Shown one piece after another: positions 41,757 through 49,970 of a DNA stretch of 64,000 nt. Both the position numbers and the translations under genes were made by a program. The notes under the pieces were generated by a model. The model made no database searches. It worked only from the letters and a program-made list of their open reading frames with translations, and was not told where the DNA came from. Every line of letters begins with the position of its first letter. Positions within the stretch are counted from its first letter, which is position 1. Source of the stretch: CADEDH01 sp050330635 (GTDB lineage: Bacteria; Actinomycetota; Acidimicrobiia; Acidimicrobiales; SZUA-35); the NCBI GenBank assembly GCA_050330635.1, contig JBHJNQ010000069.1, positions 1-64,000 on the forward strand, read 5' to 3'.

Positions 41757-43388
41757 ATGCAGGGTCATGACGCTGTTGCCCGAGCGCTGAGCGATCAGGG
41801 TGTCGGCACGATGTTCGGGGTGCTGGGCGACGGCAACCTGTTCATCGCCGAGGCGATGATGCGCAACCACGGGCTGCACTACGTGGCCGCCACCCACGAG
41901 GCCAACGCCGTGGCCATGGCCGAGGGGTGGGGGCGGGTGGCGGGCCGGCTCGGGGTGGCGACCGTGACCCACGGGCCCGGGCTGACCAACACCGTGACCA
42001 CCCTCGTCGAGGCCACCCGCAACCGGACGCCGCTGCTGCTCGTGTGCGGCGACACCCCGACCGGCGACCGGGACCATCTCCAGAACCTGGACCAGCACGC
42101 CGTCGTCGCCGCCACCGGAGCCGGGTTCGAACCCGTCCGCCAGGCCGGCACCATCGCCGCCGACGTCGCCACCGCCATCCGCCGGGCCCACGTCGAGCGG
42201 CGTCCCATCGTGCTCAACGTCCCACTCGACATCGAGTGGGAGACCGATGTGGTCCTGGCCCCCGTCGACCCCGTGACCCTGCCCCCGATGGCCACCGAGC
42301 CCGATCCCGAGGCCCTCGACGTGGCCGTCGGCCTCCTCGCCACCGCCAACCGGCCCCTGGTGCTCGCCGGGCGGGGGGCGGTGAGGGCCGGGGCCCACGA
42401 TGCCCTCGTGGCGCTGGCCCACCGGCTCGGCGCACCGCTCGCCACCAGCCTCCTCGGCTCCGGCTACTTCGCCGACGACCCGTGCAACCTCGGGCTCCAC
42501 GGCACCCTGTCGTCGCCCGAGGGGGCGGAGGCCATCGCCTCGGCCGACTGTGTGGTGGCGTTCGGGGCCAGCCTCAACCGCTACACAACCGACGAGGGCC
42601 GGCTGTTCGCCGGCAAGCGGGTCATCCAGTGCGACATCGACCCGGCACGGATCGGGGCCCTCACCCCGGTCGATGTCGGCGTGGTGGGCGACGCCGCCAA
42701 GGTGGCCACCGTCATGGCCGACTGGCTCGACAAGGCGGGTCACCGACCCTCGGGCTTCCGGTCGACCGACCTGGAGCAGCGGCTCGCCGCCGCCGACCCC
42801 GCGGCCACCTTCGACGACCGGAGCGGCAGGGGGACGATCGATCCCCGCACCTTCACCCTCCGGCTCGACGGGATCCTGCCCGCCGATCGCACGGTCGTCA
42901 TCGACGCCGGCCGGTTCATGCTGCAGGCCCTGACCCTGAGCGTGCCCGACCCCCTGGCCCTCGTCACCAGCCACGGTTTCGGGGCCATCGGCCTGGGAAT
43001 GAGCAACGCCATCGGAGCGGCCGTGGCCCGGCCCGACCGTCCGACCGTCCTCGCCGTCGGCGACGGCGGCTTCATGATGGGTGGCCTCACCGAGTTCCAC
43101 ACCGCGGTCGAGCACAACCTCGACCTGATCGTCGTGCTCTACAACGACGGCAGCTACGGAGCGGAGCACATCCAGCTCTACCGCAAGGAGATGGACACCA
43201 AGGCGTCGCTCCACCACTGGCCCGACCTGCCCAGCGTCATGAGCACCCTGGGGGCACGCTCGGTGGTGGTGGGCGGCCCCGACGACCTGGAAGCCGTTGC
43301 CGAGGCGGTGGCCGACCGCCAACCGGGACGGCCGGTGTTCATCGAGGCCAAGCTCGATCCCGACGTGGTCAGCTCGATCATGGGGTGA
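41757..43388 (+). CDS. thiamine diphosphate-dependent decarboxylase/synthase
   Basis: A 543-aa ThDP enzyme. PYR domain: HDAVARALSDQGVGTMFGVLGDGN and THEANAVAMAEGWGR with the activating Glu. Central domain: RPLVLAGRGAV. PP domain: ThDP/Mg motif GDGGFMMG...YNDGSYG. Relatives include benzoylformate decarboxylase, acetolactate synthase and sulfopyruvate decarboxylase; the substrate is not clear. GAGGAGACGACG is a strong Shine-Dalgarno. It converges with the flavin monooxygenase gene and could act on an aromatic 2-oxo acid. Confidence 0.88.
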   Translation: MQGHDAVARALSDQGVGTMFGVLGDGNLFIAEAMMRNHGLHYVAATHEANAVAMAEGWGRVAGRLGVATVTHGPGLTNTVTTLVEATRNRTPLLLVCGDTPTGDRDHLQNLDQHAVVAATGAGFEPVRQAGTIAADVATAIRRAHVERRPIVLNVPLDIEWETDVVLAPVDPVTLPPMATEPDPEALDVAVGLLATANRPLVLAGRGAVRAGAHDALVALAHRLGAPLATSLLGSGYFADDPCNLGLHGTLSSPEGAEAIASADCVVAFGASLNRYTTDEGRLFAGKRVIQCDIDPARIGALTPVDVGVVGDAAKVATVMADWLDKAGHRPSGFRSTDLEQRLAAADPAATFDDRSGRGTIDPRTFTLRLDGILPADRTVVIDAGRFMLQALTLSVPDPLALVTSHGFGAIGLGMSNAIGAAVARPDRPTVLAVGDGGFMMGGLTEFHTAVEHNLDLIVVLYNDGSYGAEHIQLYRKEMDTKASLHHWPDLPSVMSTLGARSVVVGGPDDLEAVAEAVADRQPGRPVFIEAKLDPDVVSSIMG

Positions 43389-43422
43389 CGCCGGCCCGGT
43401 GACCGTCGGGGTCGGCAGGTCC

Positions 43423-44967
43423 TCAGCGGCGCCAGCCGTCGAGGTCGTAGCCGGCGAGGCAGGCCTCGACCTGGCCCCGGTAGCGGTCGGCGTCGCCCCG
43501 GGCCTCGGCCCAGGTCAGGGCATCGATGCGCTGCTGGTCCTGGTTGCCGGCGTAGTTGCGCTCGTAGAGGGCGTGGCGGCCGGCGAACTCGCTGTAGAGG
43601 GCGTCCCACACCAGCTTGAACAGCTTGAGCCGGGCCTCGGCGTCGAGGCCGGTGCCGCGGAAGTAGCGGTCGAGGGTGGGCCGCAGCTCGGGGTTGGCAA
43701 GGTCGGCCGGGGCCGACACGGTGTAGATGGGGGCCCCGGCCAGGGTCGTCTCGAACAGCGTCCGGACCCGGTCCCAGGCGTTGGTGGTGTAGACGCGGGA
43801 GGCGGCCGCGGTCTGGAGGCGGGGAACGACCGACCGGCCGATGCCCGGCTCGGGGTCGGCCGCCATCGCCGTCGACAGGGCCCACGCCAGGTCGCGCATG
43901 GCGATGACCTCGCCGGCCGCCGCCTGCACCCCCCGGAACCCGTCGGTCCCGGCGGCGGCGGTGGCGCTCAGCAGGAGGCCGGCGGCGAACTCGAGCTTGA
44001 CGGCCATGCGGGTGGCGGAATGGAGGTTGTAGCGGTTGAAGAACCCGGACGAGGCGTAGAAGCCCCGGGCCCGGTCGACGTCGCGGTAGACCAGCACGTT
44101 CTCCCACGGCACGAACGAGCGCTCGAACACGACGACTGCGTCGTTCTCGTCGTAGCGGGAGGCCAGAGGCGCCTCGAACGGGTGACGGGCCGCCGCCTCG
44201 TACGACGGGCGGCACACGAGCGACAGGCCGGGCGCGTCCATCTGGGTAATGAACACGAGCGCCATGTCCTCGTCGCGTCCCACCTCCATGCGGGCCGCCA
44301 CCCCGGAGTTGACGGCCACGAACGTGGCGTGGGTGAGGGCCGAACCGGTGGCCACCATCTTGGCCCCCGACACGTAGATACCGTTGTCGTCCTCGGCGTC
44401 GACCGACACGAACACGTCGTCCACTTCGTGGCGGGGTCGGTGGCGGTCGACGGGCGGGTCGATCAGGACATGGTTCATGAACAGCACCCGGGAGGCGCAG
44501 CGGTGGTACCAGGCCAGGGCGTTGTCGCCGTAGGGGTCGTAGTAGTCGTGGCCTTCGGCCAGCTGGGCCATGAAGGCCGCCTTGTAGTCGGGCGTCCGAC
44601 CCATCCACCCGTAGGTCATGCGCTGCCACAGGGCGATGGCGTCCCGGCCCCGGAGGAGATCGTCGGCCGAGTGGGCGGGGGTGAAGAACCGGTGGGTCCG
44701 CTGCCCGAACCGGTCGACCGTGGTCAGGGTGTCGGCGGTGGCGGGATCGTGGAGGGCATCGTAGAGGGCCGCCATCTCCCGGGAGGCGTTGGCGAAGGCG
44801 TGATGGGTGGTGACGTCGGCCACCCGTTCGCCGTCGTACCAGACGGTGCGCCCGTCCCGGAGGCTGTCGAGGTACGACCGGCCGTCGAGCATCCGGTTGG
44901 GCCCGGTCGTCGGGGCCGGTTCACCGGCCCGGTCGGAGTGGTCGTCGGGGGCGTCGATCGGGGCCAT
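43423..44967 (-). CDS. 4-hydroxyphenylacetate 3-hydroxylase (HpaB) family monooxygenase
   Basis: A 514-aa FADH2-dependent monooxygenase of the HpaB/PvcC/phenol-hydroxylase group. RMLDGRSYLDSLRDGRTVWYDGERV is the typical N-terminus. An acyl-CoA-dehydrogenase-like fold follows, with YVSGAKMVATGSALTHATF, WENVLVYRDVDRARGF and EVIAMRDLAWALS. The family ortho-hydroxylates phenols with reduced flavin from a separate reductase, which is not found in the window. The ATG at 44967 is chosen over a frame extending 70 codons upstream into non-conserved sequence. The VOC gene upstream on the same strand could cleave the resulting catechol. Confidence 0.87.
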   Translation of the reverse strand: MAPIDAPDDHSDRAGEPAPTTGPNRMLDGRSYLDSLRDGRTVWYDGERVADVTTHHAFANASREMAALYDALHDPATADTLTTVDRFGQRTHRFFTPAHSADDLLRGRDAIALWQRMTYGWMGRTPDYKAAFMAQLAEGHDYYDPYGDNALAWYHRCASRVLFMNHVLIDPPVDRHRPRHEVDDVFVSVDAEDDNGIYVSGAKMVATGSALTHATFVAVNSGVAARMEVGRDEDMALVFITQMDAPGLSLVCRPSYEAAARHPFEAPLASRYDENDAVVVFERSFVPWENVLVYRDVDRARGFYASSGFFNRYNLHSATRMAVKLEFAAGLLLSATAAAGTDGFRGVQAAAGEVIAMRDLAWALSTAMAADPEPGIGRSVVPRLQTAAASRVYTTNAWDRVRTLFETTLAGAPIYTVSAPADLANPELRPTLDRYFRGTGLDAEARLKLFKLVWDALYSEFAGRHALYERNYAGNQDQQRIDALTWAEARGDADRYRGQVEACLAGYDLDGWRR

Positions 44968-45099
44968 GAGAGGTTGTAGCGCGCCGGACGCCCGGCGCGA
45001 AAGCCCGGGGGCCCGTGACGGCGCCGCAGCGTCGCTCCTCCATAGCCCACCGCGGGTTGGGGAGCCGCAACGCCCCCATCCACTGGGGACAGGGCGAGG

Positions 45100-45243
45100 A
45101 GCGACGCCGTCGGGCTCGACGCCGTCGTCGTCAACGAGTTGGGCCTGGCCACCGGGCCCATGGAGTTGTCCCGCCACGACAGCTTCTTCGGCCGACCACG
45201 TCGGCCGGCCGGGGATGGGGCGGTGGGGCCGCTCTCGGGGTGA
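45100..45243 (+). pseudogene. C-terminal remnant of a ThDP-enzyme-like gene
   Basis: A short frame reading LDAVVVNELGLATGPMELSR then HDSFFG, resembling the interior of acetolactate-synthase-type proteins (the VVVNELG strand). There is no start codon, no PYR or PP domain motif, and a stop at 45243. It lies between the HpaB and VOC genes on the opposite strand. I read it as the stump of a deleted gene; a chance resemblance is possible. Confidence 0.35.
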
Positions 45244-45265
45244 AGCCGGCCTCTGGAGGTCCTCG

Positions 45266-45778
45266 TCAGTCGCTGCTGCCCGAATCCAGGCTCTCGCCGG
45301 TCGCCGGGGTGGCGCCCCGGCCGGGACGATCGGCGCCGAAGCGGGCCATGTCGGCCTCGAGGTCGAGGGCCACGTTCGAGGGGTCGTCGGGGTCGTAGAG
45401 CTCGAGGGGGAGCTCCCACATCACCTCGAACTCGATCCCGTCGGGATCGTGGCAGTAGAGGCTCCGGCTCATGCCGTGGTTGTTCTCCCCCACCAGGGCG
45501 CCCATGGCCGCCAGCCGCTCCCTGGCCTCGGCCAGCTCCTCGAGGGTGGCCAGCTCCCACGACAGGTGATAGAGGCCGATGCCCCGCTCACCGGCGGCGG
45601 GGGCGGCGGCCCGGAACAGGCCGAGGTCGTGGTCGGTGGCCGACCGGGGCGATGTCATGAACACGGCGTTCTCGGTCTCGACCTTGGCCTCGAGCCCGAG
45701 GGCCTGCTCGTAGAAGCGGGCCGAAACCGCCGGATCGGTGACCCACAACACCGCGTGTCGTAATCCCAAGGTGGCCAT
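45266..45778 (-). CDS. VOC family protein, extradiol-dioxygenase-like
   Basis: A 170-aa vicinal oxygen chelate protein with two beta-alpha-beta-beta-beta modules. Metal ligands are likely the His in LRHAVLWVTD (about residue 8), the His in YHLSWEL and the Glu in FEVMWEL, the pattern of single-domain catechol 2,3-dioxygenase-like enzymes. The last 40 residues are acidic and low in complexity. The ATG at 45778 replaces a longer frame of 59 non-conserved codons. A phenol ortho-hydroxylase on the same strand downstream suggests catechol cleavage as its role. Confidence 0.82.
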   Translation of the reverse strand: MATLGLRHAVLWVTDPAVSARFYEQALGLEAKVETENAVFMTSPRSATDHDLGLFRAAAPAAGERGIGLYHLSWELATLEELAEARERLAAMGALVGENNHGMSRSLYCHDPDGIEFEVMWELPLELYDPDDPSNVALDLEADMARFGADRPGRGATPATGESLDSGSSD

Positions 45779-45797
45779 GGCCGTCCTCTCGGTTCGG

Positions 45798-45813
45798 CCG
45801 GACGAACGTCCGG
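45798..45813. promoter_or_regulatory. 7-bp inverted repeat before the VOC gene, operator-like
   Basis: CCGGACG-AA-CGTCCGG is a perfect inverted repeat with a 2-bp centre, 20 bp upstream of the VOC start. Size and symmetry suit a TetR-type repressor, but no regulator gene adjoins it. Confidence 0.4.
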
Positions 45814-46001
45814 GTACTGCCCTCTGTGATAGCAAGCCACGACGATCGACGACAACGCCTGCGTCGGTGACACATTTACCGGCGCCGCTCCGTGGCCGCT
45901 CGGACCGGGGGGCCAGCTCCGTGACGCTGAGCGCCATCTTCGACGCTGGCCGCAACGGGAGTGCACGGGAGGCGTCAGCGAACGGCGCCCCGCCGCGTCG
46001 G

Positions 46002-47150
46002 CTAGCAGCCGCCGGGACGGGACGGGACCGACGGATCGACGACCTCGATGTGCACGTGGGGCCACGACGGCTCGGCCGTGAGGGCGTCGATCTGCGATCG
46101 GAAGGGGAAGGTCCTGGCGTGCTCGGCCACCACGTCGCCCACCTCGACCCGGTCGCCGGCCCGCACCGTCAGCCCGTGAACGTGGAGCAGCTTGACCTCG
46201 AGGTGCGGTGCCTCGTCGGGATGGATCACCAGGTACTCGTCGGAATAGCGGCAGTAGAGGCGGTAGGCCCCGGCTCGGGCCACCGTGCCGCCGACGGGGG
46301 CGGTGATGGCCGTCGTCGGCTCGGTCACGATGTCGACGGCGCTGCGGGGGTTGGTGCCACGGTTCCGGCTCCCCATCGTCGTCAGCCGGACGGGCGCCGC
46401 CTCGACCGCCGTCATGGCCCGCGCCCCCGGATGCGACGCCTGGTGGAACCCGGCCCGCTCGATCACGGTCGACGGGGCGTGGACCGTCACTCCCGCCACG
46501 GTGACCAGCGCCTCACCGTGGAGCACCTCGACGGGCCGCCCGGCGGGCCGGCCGTCGGGCAGCACGCAGCTGCGGGCCGGTACCCCGTCGGACGGGTAGG
46601 GATGGCGGACCGTGAACTCGCCCGACAGCGAGACGTTGAGCACGACGCCGCCCCGGGTCAGCACCCCCTGTTCCAGCAGGTCGGTCCAGTAGGCGAGGCC
46701 GCCGGGGTCGGACGCCCGGTCGAGCACGTTGTGGTAGACGAGCTCCACGAAGGTCTCCTCGTCGACGTCGCCGTAGTGGGCCGCGAACTCCCGGCTGGCC
46801 ACGAACTGGTCGGCGATGGCGTCGAGGCCGACGCAGCGGTCACGCTGGCCGATCCAGTACCGGGCGCCGCCGGCGTCGGGCTGGCGGCGGAAAAAGGCCC
46901 AGTAGAGACGGAACAGGGTGGCGTGGTCGTTCGTCAGTTCGTCGAGCCCGGCGACGGCGTCGAAGTCGCCGTCGCCGTCGAAGTCGCCGTCGCCGGCGGC
47001 GGCGGCGAGGCGGGCGACGGCCGGACCGACCGGTGCCGCCACCGCATCGGAGGGCCCGACCCCCGGCGCCGGGCCGGCTCCGGCCGGGGGGGCCAGGGCG
47101 GCGGCGAGGGCGAGGGCGGCGATGACCAGGACGGCGGCGCGACGGATCAT
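46002..47150 (-). CDS. secreted DUF4214 / M23-like peptidase-fold protein
   Basis: A 382-aa exported protein. Signal peptide MIRRAAVLVIAALALAAALA with a likely cleavage after AGA near 26. A DUF4214 helical region (about 80-170; LYWAFFRRQPDAGGARYW, LVYHNVLDRASDPGGLAYW) comes next. The C-terminal lysostaphin/M23-like domain (from about 260) has NPRSAVDIV and PHVHIEVVD. The second metal motif HxH is kept, but in the first motif (HxxxD) the His is Arg (CGC codon), so zinc binding is probably impaired and the domain may only bind cell wall. The ATG at 47150 begins the signal peptide; an upstream in-frame start is less likely. Confidence 0.82.
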   Translation of the reverse strand: MIRRAAVLVIAALALAAALAPPAGAGPAPGVGPSDAVAAPVGPAVARLAAAAGDGDFDGDGDFDAVAGLDELTNDHATLFRLYWAFFRRQPDAGGARYWIGQRDRCVGLDAIADQFVASREFAAHYGDVDEETFVELVYHNVLDRASDPGGLAYWTDLLEQGVLTRGGVVLNVSLSGEFTVRHPYPSDGVPARSCVLPDGRPAGRPVEVLHGEALVTVAGVTVHAPSTVIERAGFHQASHPGARAMTAVEAAPVRLTTMGSRNRGTNPRSAVDIVTEPTTAITAPVGGTVARAGAYRLYCRYSDEYLVIHPDEAPHLEVKLLHVHGLTVRAGDRVEVGDVVAEHARTFPFRSQIDALTAEPSWPHVHIEVVDPSVPSRPGGC

Positions 47151-47246
47151 GGACCCCCCGTCGGCCGGCCCGGCCGCCACTGGAGCGACCCGATCCCGGC
47201 CATCGTGGGTCGAACCACCCGACCGCAGTGGCGACCGCAGTGCCGC

Positions 47247-47398
47247 TCACTGCCGCCGCTGGTGGGCGGCCCGTCGCCGGTAGGGCGGCCGACCGCCCGG
47301 CGGGGACGGCCCCGGCCCCGTCAGCGGCTGGTCGTTGTCGATGGCGGCCCCACCGCTGGGACGTGCGAGGTACCGATGCCGCCGATCACCCGTGCCAT
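47247..47398 (-). pseudogene. ligB: protocatechuate 4,5-dioxygenase beta chain (LigB), N-terminal remnant
   Basis: MARVIGGIGTSHVPAVG is the start of the LigB extradiol dioxygenase catalytic chain, including the first metal-ligand His in SHVP. One base is missing in the C-run at 47348-47351 (G-run on the coding strand). Corrected, the frame continues AAIDNDQPLTGP, but the remaining roughly 230 codons are absent and a stop occurs at 47247. The ATG overlaps the ligA remnant stop (TGATG), the normal ligAB coupling. Confidence 0.65.
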
Positions 47399-47550
47399 CA
47401 GGCCGTCTCCCATTCGCTGCGCCGGCGCTTGCCGTCGATCGGTCGCCCGCCGTCGAGCATCATCTTCGAGAACTCCTCGGTCTCGACCCCCGACATCAGC
47501 GCCCCCACGTCCTGCATCGTCAACCCGTCGGCTCGCGGTGGTCGCTCCAT
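47398..47550 (-). pseudogene. ligA: protocatechuate 4,5-dioxygenase alpha chain (LigA), C-terminal remnant
   Basis: Fifty codons matching the C-terminal part of LigA-type subunits: DGLTMQDVGALMSGVETEEF followed by SKMMLDGGRPIDG. The family is normally about 120-150 aa, and the N-terminal helical half is missing. An ATG with AGGAG 6 nt upstream allows expression of the fragment, so a short protein is possible, but without its N-terminus and an intact LigB it cannot make a dioxygenase. It lies 23 bp after pobA on the same strand. Confidence 0.65.
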
Positions 47551-47573
47551 GATCGCTCCTGATCCCGGCCCGG

Positions 47574-48764
47574 TCAGGGCCGCTCGTCGGGTTCGTCGTC
47601 GAAGGGAAGGCCGACGTACTGCTCGGCCAGGGCGATCTGGGCCGCGTCGGAACGCGACAGGTGGTACAGCTCCTGTTCCTGGGCCCGTTGATCGAACGCC
47701 GTCTGGTCGGGGAAGCGGTGCAGCAGCATGGTCAGCCACCACGAGAACCGTACTGCCGCCCACACCCGCCGCAGGGCCGTGTCGGAGTAGGCGTCGAGCA
47801 GCCGGTCGTCGCCCCGGTAGTGGGCCTCGACGGCCCGGGCCAGGTACCGCACGTCCGACACGGCCAGGTTGAGTCCCTTGGCCCCCGTCGGCGGCACGAT
47901 GTGGGCGGCGTCACCGGCGAGGAACAAGCATCCGTGCCGCATCGGTTCGGCCACGTAGCTGCGGAGGGGTGTGATCGATTTCTCGATCGAGGGCCCGGTG
48001 GCGATCCGGTCGGCCCACCGGGGCGGGAGCCGGGCCGTCAGCTCCGACCAGAACCGGTCGTCCGACCACTCGTCGACGTCGTCGTCGATCGGGCACTGGA
48101 CGTAGTACCGGCTCAACATGGGGTTGCGCATCGAGCACAGGGCGAAGCCCCGCTCGTGGTTGGCGTAGAGGAGGATCGGTAGGGGTGGCGTCTCCGACAG
48201 GATCCCCACCCACCCGAACGGGTACACCTTCTCGAACTCGGTGCGGACGGCGGCCGGGATGCCGTGGCGGCTGACCCCGTGGAAGCCGTCGCAACCGGCG
48301 ATCAGATCACAGTCGACGCGCTCGTTCACTCCGTTGTGGACATACGACACCCAGGGGTGGTCGGTGTCGATGTCGTGGGGGCACACGTCGTCGGCCTCGA
48401 ACACGACCGGGGTGCCGGCCGACGCCGCGGCGGCGTAGAGGTCTTCCTGGATGTTGGTCTGCCCGTAGGCCATCATCCGTCGCCCCACCCGCTCCTGGGT
48501 GTCGATCGACAGCACGTCGGTGCCCCGCCAGGCGATGTTGATCGTCTCGTGGACGTGGCCGTCGCGGTCCATCCGCTGGCCCAGCCCGGCCCGGCGCAGC
48601 GTCTCCGCGGTGCCCCATTCGAGGACACCGGCCCGGATGCGGCCGAGCACGTGGGTGGCGGTCTGGCGTTCCAGCACCACCACGTCGATCCCGGCCCCCA
48701 CCAGCAGGTGGGACAGCAGCATCCCGGCGGGACCGGAACCGATGATGACGACCTGGGTTCGCAT
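47574..48764 (-). CDS. pobA: 4-hydroxybenzoate 3-monooxygenase
   Basis: A 396-aa FAD aromatic hydroxylase, the usual PobA length. It converts 4-hydroxybenzoate to protocatechuate with NAD(P)H and O2. The FAD-binding GSGPAGMLLSHLL is at 9-21, LERQTATHVLGRIRAGVLE is the PobA-specific block after it, CDGFHGVSR is the DG motif, and GDAAHIVPPTGAKGLNLA binds FAD ribose. It faces ligJ across a promoter region with a perfect palindrome and precedes the ligA/ligB remnants, so it feeds a 4,5-cleavage pathway. The ATG at 48764 follows a GGGAGA site. Confidence 0.92.
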   Translation of the reverse strand: MRTQVVIIGSGPAGMLLSHLLVGAGIDVVVLERQTATHVLGRIRAGVLEWGTAETLRRAGLGQRMDRDGHVHETINIAWRGTDVLSIDTQERVGRRMMAYGQTNIQEDLYAAAASAGTPVVFEADDVCPHDIDTDHPWVSYVHNGVNERVDCDLIAGCDGFHGVSRHGIPAAVRTEFEKVYPFGWVGILSETPPLPILLYANHERGFALCSMRNPMLSRYYVQCPIDDDVDEWSDDRFWSELTARLPPRWADRIATGPSIEKSITPLRSYVAEPMRHGCLFLAGDAAHIVPPTGAKGLNLAVSDVRYLARAVEAHYRGDDRLLDAYSDTALRRVWAAVRFSWWLTMLLHRFPDQTAFDQRAQEQELYHLSRSDAAQIALAEQYVGLPFDDEPDERP

Positions 48765-48822
48765 GGTGCCCGTCTCCCGGTGGGTGCATTCCGGGTCTCC
48801 GTGCCGATCCTTGCACGACGCG

Positions 48823-48838
48823 GGATTGTCGACAATCC
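48823..48838. promoter_or_regulatory. perfect 16-bp palindrome between pobA and ligJ
   Basis: GGATTGTCGACAATCC is fully palindromic and lies between the divergent starts, 58 bp from pobA and 60 bp from ligJ. ATTGTnnACAAT cores are typical of GntR-family (FCD) operators, so a GntR repressor responding to an aromatic acid is the likely ligand. No regulator gene is in the immediate neighbourhood. Confidence 0.65.
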
Positions 48839-48898
48839 TGCCTGACGACGAGTCGGGGTGCACCCGCCAGCGCGGGGTGCCGAGGAGGGGAGCGGCGC

Positions 48899-49924
48899 GT
48901 GATCATCGACTGCCACGGGCACTACACCACCACCCCCGACGCCGTGGGGGCCTGGCGCCGGAGCCAGACGGCGGCGGTGGAGGCCGATGCCGGCCATGGG
49001 GGGGAGAAGGGGACGATCGACGTCAGCGACGACGAGATCCGCCACAGCGTCGAAGGAGCCCAGCTGGCCCTCCAACGGCAGCGGGGCACCGACCTGACGA
49101 TCTTCTCCCCCCGGGCCAGCTGGATGGGGCACCACGTCGGCAACGAGCACACGTCGAGGTTCTGGACCGAGCACCAGAACGAGTTGATCAGGCGGGTCTG
49201 CGATCTCTATCCCGACAACTTCGCCCCGGTGTGCCAGCTCCCCCAGTCGCCGGGGGCGCCGATCGCAGGGTCGGTGGCCGAGCTGGAGCGGTGCGTGAAC
49301 GAGATGGGATTCGTCGGCTGCAACGTGAACCCCGACCCCACCGGTGGGTTCTGGACCGGGCCCCCGCTCTGGGACCGCTACTGGTGGCCGCTGTGGGAGG
49401 CGATGTGCGAGCTCGACGTGCCCGCCATGATCCACGTCAGCAGCTCGTGCAACGACCACTTCCACACCACCGGCTCCCACTACCTCGCCGCCGACACCAC
49501 CGCCTTCGTCCAGGCCCTCACATCGGGCTTCATGGCCGACTTCCCCGGTCTGCGCTTCATCATCCCCCACGGTGGGGGCGCGGTGCCCTACCACTGGGGC
49601 CGGTTCAAGGGCATGGCCGAGGACCAGGGCTGGGACTTCGCCGGCCTCGGCGACCACATCTGGTTCGACACCTGCGTCTACCACCAGCCCGGCATCGATC
49701 TCCTGCTCTCGGTGGTGCCGACCGACAACATCCTGTTCGCCTCGGAGATGGTCGGCGCCGTGCGCGGCATCGACCCCGACACGGGCAACCATTACGACGA
49801 CACGAGGATCTACCTCGACAACGCCGCCATCTCCGACGAGGATCGGGCCAGGATCTTCGACCGGAACATCCGGCGCGTCTTCCCCCGCTTGGAGCCGTCC
49901 GGACCCGAGCGAGCGAGCCGATGA
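48899..49924 (+). CDS. ligJ: 4-oxalomesaconate hydratase (amidohydrolase superfamily)
   Basis: A 341-aa zinc-dependent amidohydrolase-fold hydratase of the LigJ type, adding water to 4-oxalomesaconate to give 4-carboxy-4-hydroxy-2-oxoadipate in the protocatechuate 4,5-cleavage pathway. IIDCHGHYTT is the first metal motif, IHVSSSCNDHFHTTGSHYL and IIPHGGGAVPYHWGR are the mid-barrel blocks, and LLSVVPTDNILFASEMVG carries the C-terminal acidic residue. The GTG start has a strong AGGAGGGGAG site. ligK follows 46 bp downstream. Confidence 0.88.
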   Translation: MIIDCHGHYTTTPDAVGAWRRSQTAAVEADAGHGGEKGTIDVSDDEIRHSVEGAQLALQRQRGTDLTIFSPRASWMGHHVGNEHTSRFWTEHQNELIRRVCDLYPDNFAPVCQLPQSPGAPIAGSVAELERCVNEMGFVGCNVNPDPTGGFWTGPPLWDRYWWPLWEAMCELDVPAMIHVSSSCNDHFHTTGSHYLAADTTAFVQALTSGFMADFPGLRFIIPHGGGAVPYHWGRFKGMAEDQGWDFAGLGDHIWFDTCVYHQPGIDLLLSVVPTDNILFASEMVGAVRGIDPDTGNHYDDTRIYLDNAAISDEDRARIFDRNIRRVFPRLEPSGPERASR

Positions 49925-49970
49925 ACGTCGCTGGCCGCAGTTGGTTCACCCCAGATCGGAAGGTAGGCCA

